Assembly (NCBI GenBank): GCA_947589355.1
Contig: CANPZC010000015.1
Coordinates: forward strand, 1 to 53,033
Length of the DNA: 53,033 nt
Direction of reading: 5' to 3'
Origin: an uncultured Clostridia bacterium
GTDB lineage: Bacteria; Bacillota; Clostridia; Oscillospirales; Ruminococcaceae
Positions 28,349 through 36,084 of this stretch are shown here, in pieces; positions within the stretch are counted from its first letter, which is position 1; each line of letters starts with the position of its first letter. The notes beneath the pieces are model-generated. The model searched no databases. It saw nothing but the letters and a program-made list of their open reading frames with translations, and was not told the origin of the DNA. The translations under genes and the position numbers were made by a program.

Positions 28349-31045
28349 TTACGCTGCCTTGCCGCATATCAGCTTGCCGCCCGAGTATACCGCAACGTGC
28401 TCGGCGTTGCCCTGCGAGTAATCGTTGCTCAGGTCAAAATTGCTCCAGTCGGCTTTGTTCACACGCGCCTGAATCTTCCATACCGCATCTTTAGCAAGCG
28501 TTCCCGAAGTGCAGCTTATCCGCAGCTTCGTGTCGCAGTCGGTGCCGCTTTGGGAAGAAAATTCGCTCTTTATGCTGTCCGTCATCGCGGTGTAGCTGCC
28601 GTCAGCACCCTGAATTGCGCTGTGGTCGCAGGCAAACTGTAGATCCGCGCCGCCGTCTTTCGTGAAGAACCAATCGACCGCCAGCCCCGACATATCAATA
28701 TCAGAACTTCCCGTGTTCTTTATCTCAATGTTTATGTTTATGCTGCCGCCGTTTGAAGAATTATCGCCGCTCAGCGTAACAGTCAAACCTCCTGCCGAAG
28801 CAGTTCTTCCCGTAGGCACAGACGGCTTCGCGGTGGTGGTCGTTGTAGGCTTGTCGCCGCCGTCAGGCTTGCTAGCGGTATTGCCGCCCGTCTCTGTGCG
28901 TTCCTGCGGCTCGCTGCCGAATACAAGTTTGCCGCTTTCATAAAATGCAAGTGTGTCTACAGGCTGAGCCGTGCCCTGCTGGCTGCCCAGACCCTGATAT
29001 GACGGGTCATTAGACGGATCCCACGTTCCCGAAGAGCTTATCCTGAACTGTACCTCGCAGCGGTATGCATCCTGTCCGCCGGGGTAGAGAAGCTTGTCGC
29101 CGAACGTTACCTCAACACAGTAAATGTCACCGCTCCACGGCACTACCTGACAGCTTGCGCCGCCGCCCATAGAGTAGCCCATGTTCACGCTCACCTGCGA
29201 GGGGTCGGTCTCCGAAAGGTCTATAAAATACCGAAGCATAGGCTCGCTGCTTACCCTTGCAGGCCAGCCCGTCTTGTTGTATACTATAGCTTTTATCTCG
29301 GTAAAATCATTGCCTGCCGCGTTTACGCACGCATCTATAGAGTATTCTTCCTCCACAGGCTCAACAGCGCCAAAGTTTTTCAAAGTCTTTCCGTGATATT
29401 TGCTGTAAAGCTTTGCCAGCGCACAGGTGTAGCCTGCATTGTAATCGCACGCCACCTCGTTCGCGGTGTAATCCGAAACGGTATCGTTGTAGCCGTCGCT
29501 CGCATCAGGCCCGCCTACCAACGCGCCGTAAAGGGTGTGCCGCGCGGTCTGCGGCGTGTTCATGTTGTCAATGTATGAACCCTGCGCGTTGCGGTGGTGA
29601 GGATTAACAGGGAAGTTCTCACCAAAGCCGCACACAAAGCTCCTGCCGCTGCTGCCAAGCGCGTAATCTATCTGACTTACCGCAAAGTCCCAGTATGTGT
29701 CTTTCTTAGAAGACGGGCAGTATTCGCTCTCGCTGTAAAGCGCAGCTATAAATGCCTGCGAAGTCGCGTATCTCAGGCTGCCCCAGGTATCAAGCCATGC
29801 AAGACCTTTCGGCGTGTATGTTATCTTTTCGCCGTCAACGCCCACCGTCCAGAAGTCAAGACTCTTTTCAAGAAACGTGCGGTACTGATCATCGCCCGTA
29901 AGCTGCGTGAGCCTCAACGCCGCGCCAATGCCAACATCGTCCCAGCACATAGCCCACTTGTAGTTGCTGCCTGCCTGCGTGAAATAATCGCCCGCGCTGT
30001 CAAGATATTTCTTGTCGCCGGTCGCAGTGTAAAGCCACGTTCCTGCCCAAGAAAGCTCATCGTAAAAGCCGCTCCAGCTGTTGTAAAAACCGTTCGCAGC
30101 AGTGTAGCCGCTGTCGCTTTTGGTGCTTTCTGCAAACGAGTAAAGCTGCTTTGCGTGTGTAAGGCATTTTTCCGAATACTGTGCATCAACATCTTTGTAT
30201 ATAACAGCAGTCGCAGCCAGCGCAGCCGCAGCCTCACCCACAACAGTAGAACCCGGCGAAGATGTTGTCACCTTGTAAGACGGTCTGCTCATCTGCATAA
30301 CTTCGGGCGCGCCCCACCACGAGTGGTCAATGTTGCCGTCACCCACCTGATAATAAAACTCATTTTCAGCCGTGTGACATTTTATAAGATAATCGCTTAT
30401 CCACTTTATGTCATTCAGTATGTATTCAAGCTGACCGCTCTGTTCGTAGCTGTCCTTGTCTTCGTAAACGCTCCACGCCAGCATTGAGGCAGTGTACGCC
30501 ATAGGCAGATTGAACTTCACATTGTCGCCTGCATCATAAAGTCCGCCCGTCAGGTCAACACCGTTGTCAGCGCCGTCATTCAGCCCCGAATCACCGCGCC
30601 AGTTGGTGCGCTCAGTGCCGTCCAGTCTGCCCGAGCGCTGCAATTCATAAAATATCAAAGACTTTTGCAGCGCCTCTCCGTAATTGTAGTTGCCCGTGCC
30701 CTCAATGCCCTCGTATTCTGTGGCATTTTCCGTCAAGCCGTCAGCATAGTTTTCTTTCGGCGGAAGTGAGCTGTCGCCGCTGTCACTATTGCCGCCGCTT
30801 TCGTCGGGCGTATCGCCGTCATAACCGCCCGAATTATCATTTGATGAAGAATTTCCGCTCGAAGAAGAAACTCCGTCACCCTTTGAAGAACTGTCTTTCT
30901 TATCCGAATTTCCGCCCGAAAATACAGCAATAAGAATAATTATCAGAATTATCAGGCACAGCGCTACCGCCGCAGCAGCTATAACTACCTTTTTTCTGTC
31001 AGCATCTTCTTTGCCCGTGCTTTCAACTTTTTCCTTGTCGTCCAT
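28349..31045 (-). CDS. Membrane-tethered GH9 cellulase with CBM3c and a second CBM3
   Basis: An inverting processive-type endoglucanase. A basic N-terminus is followed by one transmembrane helix (about 20-42), so the enzyme faces outward without cleavage. A Ser/Gly/Asp linker (43-110) leads to the GH9 domain (about 117-565), with the catalytic Asp pair in GGLYDAGDNVKFN and the catalytic Glu in NEVACDYNAGYTCALAKLY. A CBM3c-like module (about 570-705) is fused to it, then a Thr/Pro linker (about 715-745) and another CBM3-like module (about 745-898). The order resembles theme B GH9 enzymes such as clostridial Cel9I. There is no dockerin. AAAGGAGATGCACT precedes the ATG. It is 18 bp downstream of the CapA-like gene. 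Confidence 0.93.
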   Translation of the reverse strand: MDDKEKVESTGKEDADRKKVVIAAAAVALCLIILIIILIAVFSGGNSDKKDSSSKGDGVSSSSGNSSSNDNSGGYDGDTPDESGGNSDSGDSSLPPKENYADGLTENATEYEGIEGTGNYNYGEALQKSLIFYELQRSGRLDGTERTNWRGDSGLNDGADNGVDLTGGLYDAGDNVKFNLPMAYTASMLAWSVYEDKDSYEQSGQLEYILNDIKWISDYLIKCHTAENEFYYQVGDGNIDHSWWGAPEVMQMSRPSYKVTTSSPGSTVVGEAAAALAATAVIYKDVDAQYSEKCLTHAKQLYSFAESTKSDSGYTAANGFYNSWSGFYDELSWAGTWLYTATGDKKYLDSAGDYFTQAGSNYKWAMCWDDVGIGAALRLTQLTGDDQYRTFLEKSLDFWTVGVDGEKITYTPKGLAWLDTWGSLRYATSQAFIAALYSESEYCPSSKKDTYWDFAVSQIDYALGSSGRSFVCGFGENFPVNPHHRNAQGSYIDNMNTPQTARHTLYGALVGGPDASDGYNDTVSDYTANEVACDYNAGYTCALAKLYSKYHGKTLKNFGAVEPVEEEYSIDACVNAAGNDFTEIKAIVYNKTGWPARVSSEPMLRYFIDLSETDPSQVSVNMGYSMGGGASCQVVPWSGDIYCVEVTFGDKLLYPGGQDAYRCEVQFRISSSGTWDPSNDPSYQGLGSQQGTAQPVDTLAFYESGKLVFGSEPQERTETGGNTASKPDGGDKPTTTTTAKPSVPTGRTASAGGLTVTLSGDNSSNGGSININIEIKNTGSSDIDMSGLAVDWFFTKDGGADLQFACDHSAIQGADGSYTAMTDSIKSEFSSQSGTDCDTKLRISCTSGTLAKDAVWKIQARVNKADWSNFDLSNDYSQGNAEHVAVYSGGKLICGKAA

Positions 31046-31063
31046 AGTGCATCTCCTTTACAA

Positions 31064-32317
31064 TTATTCTATAGAAAGAAATTCCTGCGGAACGTGCTTC
31101 AATACATCGTCTATGTAATCCATAGATAGCGGCTCATATCCGTGCGATTGCGCAAGCTCCTCGGTGTACTCGGCATACGGTATTATCTGAACGTTGCTGT
31201 AATTATCGCCGTAATGACTTATTATAGGAATTATCTTCGGGTCTTTTATAGTTATCTCTCTCGTTTCAGGGTCCATTTCAACGTACAGATCGCCTATGCC
31301 GCCTATCCATGCCAGCTTGTTGCTCATGGCAGAAACAAAATTGCCAAGGCAGTAGTATACAAAAGCTTTGCTGCCATCGGGCTTTTCATACCAGTTGCAT
31401 TCTTGTATCGTGTGCGGCTGCGTACCTATTATAATGTCCGCTCCCCACTGCGTAAACAAAGCCGTGCAGTACTGCTGATCTTCATTCAGCTCGCTCTGTA
31501 CCTCAACGCCAAAGTGCGGCGATACCACAACAACGTCGGCTATCTCGTCAGCCTTTCTTATCTGCTGCTCTATTGTATCAAGCTCGTTGAGGTATACCAA
31601 ACGTGTGCCAAGCTCGCCCGTGTGCTCTATGCCGTTGGTGTGCTGCATATATCCTAGAAAAGCAAACTTTATACCGTTTACCTCCATCGTGCGAATGTTC
31701 TCCATGTCGGCTGTATCTCTGTATGCCCCGTATCTTATAACATCGGGGTGGCGCGTGTCCCAGTAATCCAGGGTAGATACAAGCCCCTCCTCTCCCATGT
31801 CAAGAATGTGGTTGTTCGCCATAGATATAACGTTGAAGCCTATCTCGTCAACAACGTAGTCTCCTACAGCCCCCGGCGAGCAAAATCCCGGGTATGACGA
31901 CGGCTCAAACTCGTCTGTGACTATAGTTTCCTGATTGAGTATCGCAATGTCGGCATCTTCAAAATATTTCAAAGCCTTTTCGTATACGAACGAAAAATCA
32001 TAACCGTTGCCGCCTGCGCGCTCCCTCGCCTCATCGTAAATGTAGTTGTGAATAAGGTTGTCGCCCGCGCATACAAGGTGTACCGAGTAGCTCGGCTCTG
32101 TGCTTTCCTCGGGTGCGGTGGTGTTCGCCGCGCTCTCATCGGTCGGCAGAGTGCTTTCTGTCAGTAGTGCGCTGTCGGTAGGCTGCGCAGCCTGTATGCC
32201 GCTAGTCATATCCGAGGGTTTTATTCTATGGTCGTTGCTTTCACCGCACGCGCATAAAAGCGAAAAGCTCATAACAGCGCAGGTCAGCAAGGTGGTCTTT
32301 ATAAATTTAGCTTTCAT
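31064..32317 (-). CDS. CapA-like metallophosphatase-fold lipoprotein
   Basis: The 417-residue lipoprotein (signal ending SLLCACGES) has a Thr/Ser/Glu-rich linker to about residue 75 and then a PGA_cap domain with VHLVCAGDNLIHNYIY, ISMANNHILDMGEEG, VVSPHFGVEVQ and IIIGTQPHTIQE. These are the metal-binding blocks of the CapA/PgsA family. Founding members act in poly-gamma-glutamate capsule synthesis, and many others have no known role. I choose ATG 32317, 10 bp after AGGAG, over GTG 32326. It is the first gene of an operon with the GH9 cellulase. No pgsB or pgsC is present. Confidence 0.88.
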   Translation of the reverse strand: MKAKFIKTTLLTCAVMSFSLLCACGESNDHRIKPSDMTSGIQAAQPTDSALLTESTLPTDESAANTTAPEESTEPSYSVHLVCAGDNLIHNYIYDEARERAGGNGYDFSFVYEKALKYFEDADIAILNQETIVTDEFEPSSYPGFCSPGAVGDYVVDEIGFNVISMANNHILDMGEEGLVSTLDYWDTRHPDVIRYGAYRDTADMENIRTMEVNGIKFAFLGYMQHTNGIEHTGELGTRLVYLNELDTIEQQIRKADEIADVVVVSPHFGVEVQSELNEDQQYCTALFTQWGADIIIGTQPHTIQECNWYEKPDGSKAFVYYCLGNFVSAMSNKLAWIGGIGDLYVEMDPETREITIKDPKIIPIISHYGDNYSNVQIIPYAEYTEELAQSHGYEPLSMDYIDDVLKHVPQEFLSIE

Positions 32318-32338
32318 AGTTATCACGCTCCTTTTAAC

Positions 32339-32367
32339 ATTTTAACATATTTTCCGTGTGATTTCAA
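32339..32367 (-). promoter_or_regulatory. Promoter of the CapA-like/GH9 operon
   Basis: On the minus strand there is TTGAAA (32362-32367), a 17-bp spacer and TAAAAT (32339-32344). The -10 lies only about 22 bp before the start codon. Confidence 0.7.
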
Positions 32368-32402
32368 CACAGCAAAGGCAAATTGCAAAAATATTTTCAC
32401 GC

Positions 32403-32431
32403 TTGACATTATTGACGAGATGATGTATAAT
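32403..32431 (+). promoter_or_regulatory. Consensus promoter of the two small acidic genes
   Basis: Perfect TTGACA (32403-32408), 17-bp spacer, perfect TATAAT (32426-32431). It should be strong. Confidence 0.9.
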
Positions 32432-32475
32432 ATCTTAAATACATATAAAGCACATTTTCGGAAAGGGTGAAAACA

Positions 32476-32679
32476 GTGTTTGAACTGTTTGAAAAAGTAA
32501 GAATAATTTCAAAAGATCTGATAGGAACTATAGTTGAAATTTGTGAAAAAAATGGCGAAACAAATTATTTCGTAGAAAGTGATGTAGAGTTTGAAGAAAC
32601 CGATACCAACCATGATAGATTTCCTTTGTTTTATTGTACCGAAGAAGAGCTTGAAAAAGTCGATGAAACGCACGAATAA
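32476..32679 (+). CDS. Small acidic protein, unknown
   Basis: A 67-residue protein starting (M)FELFEKVRIISKDLIG. I place the start at GTG 32476, 8 bp after AAAGGG. GTG 32467 would overlap the ribosome-binding site. The N-terminal half is beta-like (VRIISKDLIGTIVEI, then TNYFVESD), the rest is rich in Glu and Asp. I do not recognise a family, although the short strand-rich start is like small DUF proteins found beside toxin or immunity genes. It is the first gene after a perfect promoter. Confidence 0.65.
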   Translation: MFELFEKVRIISKDLIGTIVEICEKNGETNYFVESDVEFEETDTNHDRFPLFYCTEEELEKVDETHE

Positions 32680-32697
32680 AGTGGGGAGAGAACGTAA

Positions 32698-32895
32698 ATG
32701 AAGATAAAAATGTCCGAAATGTCCGAAGATAAAGACTTTTCTGATTATCCCGAAGATACAATATTTGTATTAGATGAAAATTTTCCGCGCTATATTCTCG
32801 ACCCGTTCAGAAGAGTATTCCCGGGCGATAAGGATTACGACACCGCACTGACAAGAGAAGAAGTAATGAAACTAGCTCAAAAGCCGTCTGAATAA
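32698..32895 (+). CDS. Small acidic protein, unknown
   Basis: A 65-residue protein (MKIKMSEMSEDKDFSDYPED at the N-terminus) following the previous gene by 18 bp, with GGGGAGA before its ATG. It carries a DENFPRYILDPFRRVFPGD segment and ends in a short charged helix. No known family or motif is seen. The terminator stem overlaps its last codons, marking the end of this two-gene unit. Confidence 0.6.
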   Translation: MKIKMSEMSEDKDFSDYPEDTIFVLDENFPRYILDPFRRVFPGDKDYDTALTREEVMKLAQKPSE

Positions 32896-32909
32896 GGCGG
32901 CTTCTTTAT
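32881..32909 (+). terminator. Terminator overlapping the stop of the small gene pair
   Basis: AAGCCG (32881-32886) pairs with CGGCTT (32898-32903), followed by CTTTATA. The stem is short and the T-tract moderate. Confidence 0.6.
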
Positions 32910-32913
32910 ACCC

Positions 32914-32942
32914 TTGACATACTGAAAAAAGTATTATATAAT
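32914..32942 (+). promoter_or_regulatory. Consensus promoter of the split permease operon
   Basis: Perfect TTGACA (32914-32919), 17-bp spacer, perfect TATAAT (32937-32942). Confidence 0.9.
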
Positions 32943-33022
32943 AGAAATATAAGGTAATATGGCAGATAAAGTAACAGAGCTTGTCAGTCATATGGCAAAT
33001 TTGCCTAAGGGGGTGACACGCC

Positions 33023-34231
33023 GTGCGCTATGCAAAATATGTATTCAAGAATATTTCTTCGTTCATAAAAAACTATACCGGCATTTTCATGCTGATAGTG
33101 GTATGCCAGATAGTCTGCATACTGCTGACGTTTTTCTCGTTCGGCGTGTACCAGAATTTCAGAAACGAGAGCAACCGTATGCTGGAGGGCGAGAACGAAG
33201 AAGTAAGCGATTATACTGTGCTTTACGTTACAGGCACGCTTCCTGAAAAGTACATGAAGCCGCCTAAAGAATACGATGCGTTTTTCAAAGAGCTTGGCGG
33301 TCTTATCGGTGAAAAAGCAGACCTTATCTCTGTATCTGCCGCCGCCGAAGCTGACCCCGACGCGCGCACCGTTGAATTTCTGATGTCGTATGTCAGCGGT
33401 CAGATCGTGTTTAATACCAGCTTTTACAACAATATGCTGATAAATCAGATGTGGCGCTCGGGCAGGTCTTTTACCAACGAAGAATTTATAAACGGCGACA
33501 AGGTCTGCATTGCGCCTGCCGAGTGCTGCGAGGGAATGCTCGCCGATGACATTATCACCAAGCCTGAATACCCTGCCTACAAAAAGGGCGATAAATGGTA
33601 TGTAAACATAGAGGGCAGCGAGTATGAGTGCATAGGCTTTTGCAGCTTTGCAAGTATGTATTACATACCCTATAAAGGCGCACCCGACAGCATTGTAATA
33701 ACTCGCTTTCCTGCCGCCGACCTAAACTACAAACTAACGCTCGATGAGCTGAAACAGGCGAAAGAGCTCTACCAAAAATACTTCCCCGATGCCGCGATAG
33801 AATTTGGCGCAATGGAGCTTGTTGACAACGAGCAGATCTATTACTACAACACAAATATGTGGCTTTCGGTGCTTATCGCCACAATATCCGCTGTGAACCT
33901 CGCGCTTATAATGAATTACATCCTCACCAAACGCAGAAAAACGCTTGCTATTTTCAGAATAACAGGGTGCAGCGCAAACAACGCACGGCGCATATACACG
34001 CTAGAAATTATGCTTATACTCAACGTGCTATTCTTCGCCTGCCTCGCCGCGTGGATCCTGTGGATACTGCCATCTGTCGGCAGACTGTTCATATATATGC
34101 AGGGCGCGTTCAGCACGAAAATATACGTCTATATCTACCTTTTGTATATGTCAGTTTCGTATGTGATAATGACCGTGATGATAGCGCGTTACATACGCAA
34201 GCAGCCTGTCGATCTGCTGAAAGCGAGGTAG
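33023..34231 (+). CDS. FtsX-family permease, half-size (N-half equivalent)
   Basis: The 402-residue protein starts at GTG 33023 (MRYAKYVFKNISSFIKNYTG), 9 bp after AGGGGG. TM1 lies at about 18-42, an extracellular domain at 43-270 and three helices at about 275-395. The conserved turn FRITGCSANNARRIYTLE matches RICGCSKMTAINTYLAE of the full-length permeases at 13586 and 16063, so it corresponds to their first half. The second half is the next gene, 4 bp downstream. No ATPase is adjacent. The two products presumably pair to make one transporter core. Confidence 0.85.
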   Translation: MRYAKYVFKNISSFIKNYTGIFMLIVVCQIVCILLTFFSFGVYQNFRNESNRMLEGENEEVSDYTVLYVTGTLPEKYMKPPKEYDAFFKELGGLIGEKADLISVSAAAEADPDARTVEFLMSYVSGQIVFNTSFYNNMLINQMWRSGRSFTNEEFINGDKVCIAPAECCEGMLADDIITKPEYPAYKKGDKWYVNIEGSEYECIGFCSFASMYYIPYKGAPDSIVITRFPAADLNYKLTLDELKQAKELYQKYFPDAAIEFGAMELVDNEQIYYYNTNMWLSVLIATISAVNLALIMNYILTKRRKTLAIFRITGCSANNARRIYTLEIMLILNVLFFACLAAWILWILPSVGRLFIYMQGAFSTKIYVYIYLLYMSVSYVIMTVMIARYIRKQPVDLLKAR

Positions 34232-34235
34232 CGCC

Positions 34236-35510
34236 ATGATAGTAAAATACGGCATAAAAGACTTTGCGCGGAACATAGGCTTCAACATTTTTATAATAAT
34301 ACTGATCGCGCTCACGTTCGCGGCGTGCATTTTCGCATCGTCCTCAATATACCAAAAGCTCAAATATTACTATGTTTTTGCAGATGTCCTTGACGGCAGC
34401 GGAGAGTACGTTACAGTAAAAAGTCCGCAATCTTCCTCCTCGCTTCTATACCCGTTCGATGTTTCCGACAGGACGGGATTTTCAGACTTCAGCCCATACT
34501 ACAAAGAGGTTTCCGCGCTATATCAGCTTCTTGACTCAGACGGTTCACACAGCTTTGCTCCCAACGCGCAGTCGGTAGCTTACAGCGGCAGACTTATCTA
34601 TAATTTTGAGCCGATGATGGACGAGGGCAAGTGGCTTGCAGATGTAAAACCCGAAAAAGACCTTCTCCACGCGGTAATTTCGCCCAACGACTTTGGCGTA
34701 AAAACAGGCGATGTTATAAAGCAGTCGATAGATACTCGCGAGGGTACAAAAGAATTTGACGTTGAAATTGTCGGCGTTTTCCGTGACGGCGCAAAGTTTT
34801 TCGGTATAAGCCCACTTACAACTCAGGAGGGCGGCAGCCATGACAAGCAGCAGTATAACAGTAAATTTAAAAGTACACTAATGGTTGAAGATCTTTTCAA
34901 GAATTATTATAAAGAATCGTTCAATGCGCCGCTGCTTATCTATAATTATGACGAGCTGGAGCAGTACGGAGTAGGCCCTATAATTCATACAGATGTTTTA
35001 GTGCCGTTCAAAGACGGTCTGACAGATGAGGAAACGCAGCAGGCAGAGATAGACCTTCTGAAATTTTCAGACTCCAAAATATCGTTTGCTGACATACGCA
35101 CCGCCACCGTAAACGATGTGAAAAAGCAGGTGATGATACTCGCCCCCATCGTGGCAGGTCTGCTGATCTTAACGATGATAAGCGTTTTAAGCCTTACCGC
35201 TATCAGCACGCATAAACAGCTGAAAAACTACGGAGTATTATATCTCTGCGGCGGTCGCTGGCGGCAGTGTGCGCGTATAAATTCGGTAACTGTTTTTATA
35301 GATGTGGTTTTCGCCGCCATGCTTGCATACATAGGTATGACATTGCTTTCTCTCAGCGGCAAACTGCAAACTACTATAGTCAGATTTACCAAGGCAGAAT
35401 TATTGATATGCCTATCCGTCGCAGTATTCGTTATGATAGTTTCGCTGATCATGCCGTTTGCGATAATCGGCAAGACACAGCCGAAAGATATTCTCAAAGA
35501 GGAGGAATAA
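34236..35510 (+). CDS. FtsX-family permease, half-size (C-half equivalent)
   Basis: The 424-residue protein has TM1 at about 15-38, an extracellular domain to about 300 and three helices at about 305-415. The turn HKQLKNYGVLYLCGGRWRQC aligns with KRQLRNYAIFYICGARWRTC in the second half of the full-length permeases, and the end IGKTQPKDILKEEE matches IGSNQPKEVLKED. GAGG precedes ATG 34236. Together with the previous gene it is the split form of the same architecture. A terminator follows. Confidence 0.85.
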   Translation: MIVKYGIKDFARNIGFNIFIIILIALTFAACIFASSSIYQKLKYYYVFADVLDGSGEYVTVKSPQSSSSLLYPFDVSDRTGFSDFSPYYKEVSALYQLLDSDGSHSFAPNAQSVAYSGRLIYNFEPMMDEGKWLADVKPEKDLLHAVISPNDFGVKTGDVIKQSIDTREGTKEFDVEIVGVFRDGAKFFGISPLTTQEGGSHDKQQYNSKFKSTLMVEDLFKNYYKESFNAPLLIYNYDELEQYGVGPIIHTDVLVPFKDGLTDEETQQAEIDLLKFSDSKISFADIRTATVNDVKKQVMILAPIVAGLLILTMISVLSLTAISTHKQLKNYGVLYLCGGRWRQCARINSVTVFIDVVFAAMLAYIGMTLLSLSGKLQTTIVRFTKAELLICLSVAVFVMIVSLIMPFAIIGKTQPKDILKEEE

Positions 35511-35537
35511 CGTCTTTGACGGGAAGGCAGATGAAAC

Positions 35538-35574
35538 TTCCCCGATGCGCGTCGGCACGTCGGGGAAATTTTTT
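35538..35574 (+). terminator. Terminator after the split permease pair
   Basis: TTCCCCGA (35538-35545) pairs with TCGGGGAA (35560-35567), followed by a run of six T. Confidence 0.9.
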
Positions 35575-35594
35575 CACAAAAATGAATTTTGGGA

Positions 35595-35623
35595 TTGACA
35601 AGACGGATTTTATAGTGTATAAT
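35595..35623 (+). promoter_or_regulatory. Promoter of tRNA-Pro
   Basis: Perfect TTGACA (35595-35600), 17-bp spacer, perfect TATAAT (35618-35623), 12 bp before the tRNA. Confidence 0.9.
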
Positions 35624-35635
35624 ATATTAGGTCGG

Positions 35636-35712
35636 CGAGGTGTGGCTCAGTTTGGTAGAGCGCTGCGTTCGGGACGCAGAGGTCGTGGGTTCAAGTCCCG
35701 TCACCTCGACCA
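35636..35712 (+). tRNA. tRNA-Pro, anticodon CGG
   Basis: A 77-nt cloverleaf. The acceptor stem is CGAGGTG (35636-35642) with CACCTCG (35702-35708), discriminator A and encoded CCA (35710-35712). The anticodon arm is CTGCG-TTCGGGA-CGCAG, giving anticodon CGG, which reads CCG. The T arm contains GGTTCAAGTCC. A strong promoter and a terminator flank it. Confidence 0.97.
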
Positions 35713-35723
35713 CAAAAAATGGC

Positions 35724-35761
35724 AATACCTCGAGACAATCGAGAGGTATTGTCGTTTTTTG
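35724..35761 (+). terminator. Terminator of tRNA-Pro
   Basis: AATACCTC (35724-35731) pairs with GAGGTATT (35743-35750). GTCGTTTTTTG follows. Confidence 0.85.
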
Positions 35762-35799
35762 TTATCCGGTCGTAACGCGAATTGAACCCATGGGGCAAC

Positions 35800-35817
35800 G
35801 TCCCGTCGCCTCGACCA
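35800..35817 (+). repeat. Duplicated tRNA-Pro 3' end (att-like remnant)
   Basis: GTCCCGTCGCCTCGACCA repeats the 3' end of the tRNA (35695-35712) with one change in 18. No tRNA cloverleaf can be formed around it. Integrative elements often leave such a copy of a tRNA 3' end. Confidence 0.65.
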
Positions 35818-36020
35818 GAAACGCCTTTAACTTACGTCAAGGGCTCAGTGAATAGTGAATGGGAAGAAGCCTTGCAGAGGCTTCTTCTGCATTTTACGGC
35901 TGTAAAGCAGTCGTAAAGTGTGGTGTATAGTTTATAGTATGCGTTTCTAGGCGTTTCTGTACTATTCACTATTCATTTTTCGTTATTCACTATTCACTAA
36001 ATAAAATAACATTTATCATC
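35818..36020. repeat. Gene-free stretch with hairpin and TATTCAC-type simple repeats
   Basis: No gene is seen. GTGAATAGTGAAT (35848-35860) is inverted relative to ATTCACTATTCAC-type copies at 35963-35998. Between them a hairpin GAAGAAGCC/GGCTTCTTC (35863-35887) ends in a T-rich tail and could terminate. A GCGTTTCTAGGCGTTTCT direct repeat lies at 35941-35958. Confidence 0.6.
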
Positions 36021-36057
36021 AAAAAAGAATACTCTCATGCTGCTCGAGAAGTATTCT
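36021..36057 (-). terminator. Terminator of the DHH phosphoesterase gene
   Basis: On the minus strand AGAATACT (36050-36057) pairs with AGTATTCT (36026-36033) and is followed by TTTTTT. Confidence 0.85.
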
Positions 36058-36084
36058 TTCTGAAATATGAAAAGGGAAATCCTC

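Noticed and set aside
29594-30487. Long open frame (297 codons) on the plus strand inside the GH9 gene
   Set aside because: It lies antisense to a clear GH9 domain, has no ribosome-binding site, and its translation is basic and low in recognisable motifs. It is a shadow of the GC-rich codon use of the cellulase.
32959-33246. 95-codon frame overlapping the start of the split permease
   Set aside because: It starts with ATG 17 bp after the -10, but its later part overlaps the permease gene in another frame and reads as a shadow. A short leader peptide at 32959-33020 is possible but unsupported.
35764-35817. A second tRNA gene after tRNA-Pro
   Set aside because: Only an 18-base 3' end and a T-arm-like piece in opposite sense are present. 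No acceptor, D or anticodon arm can be paired.
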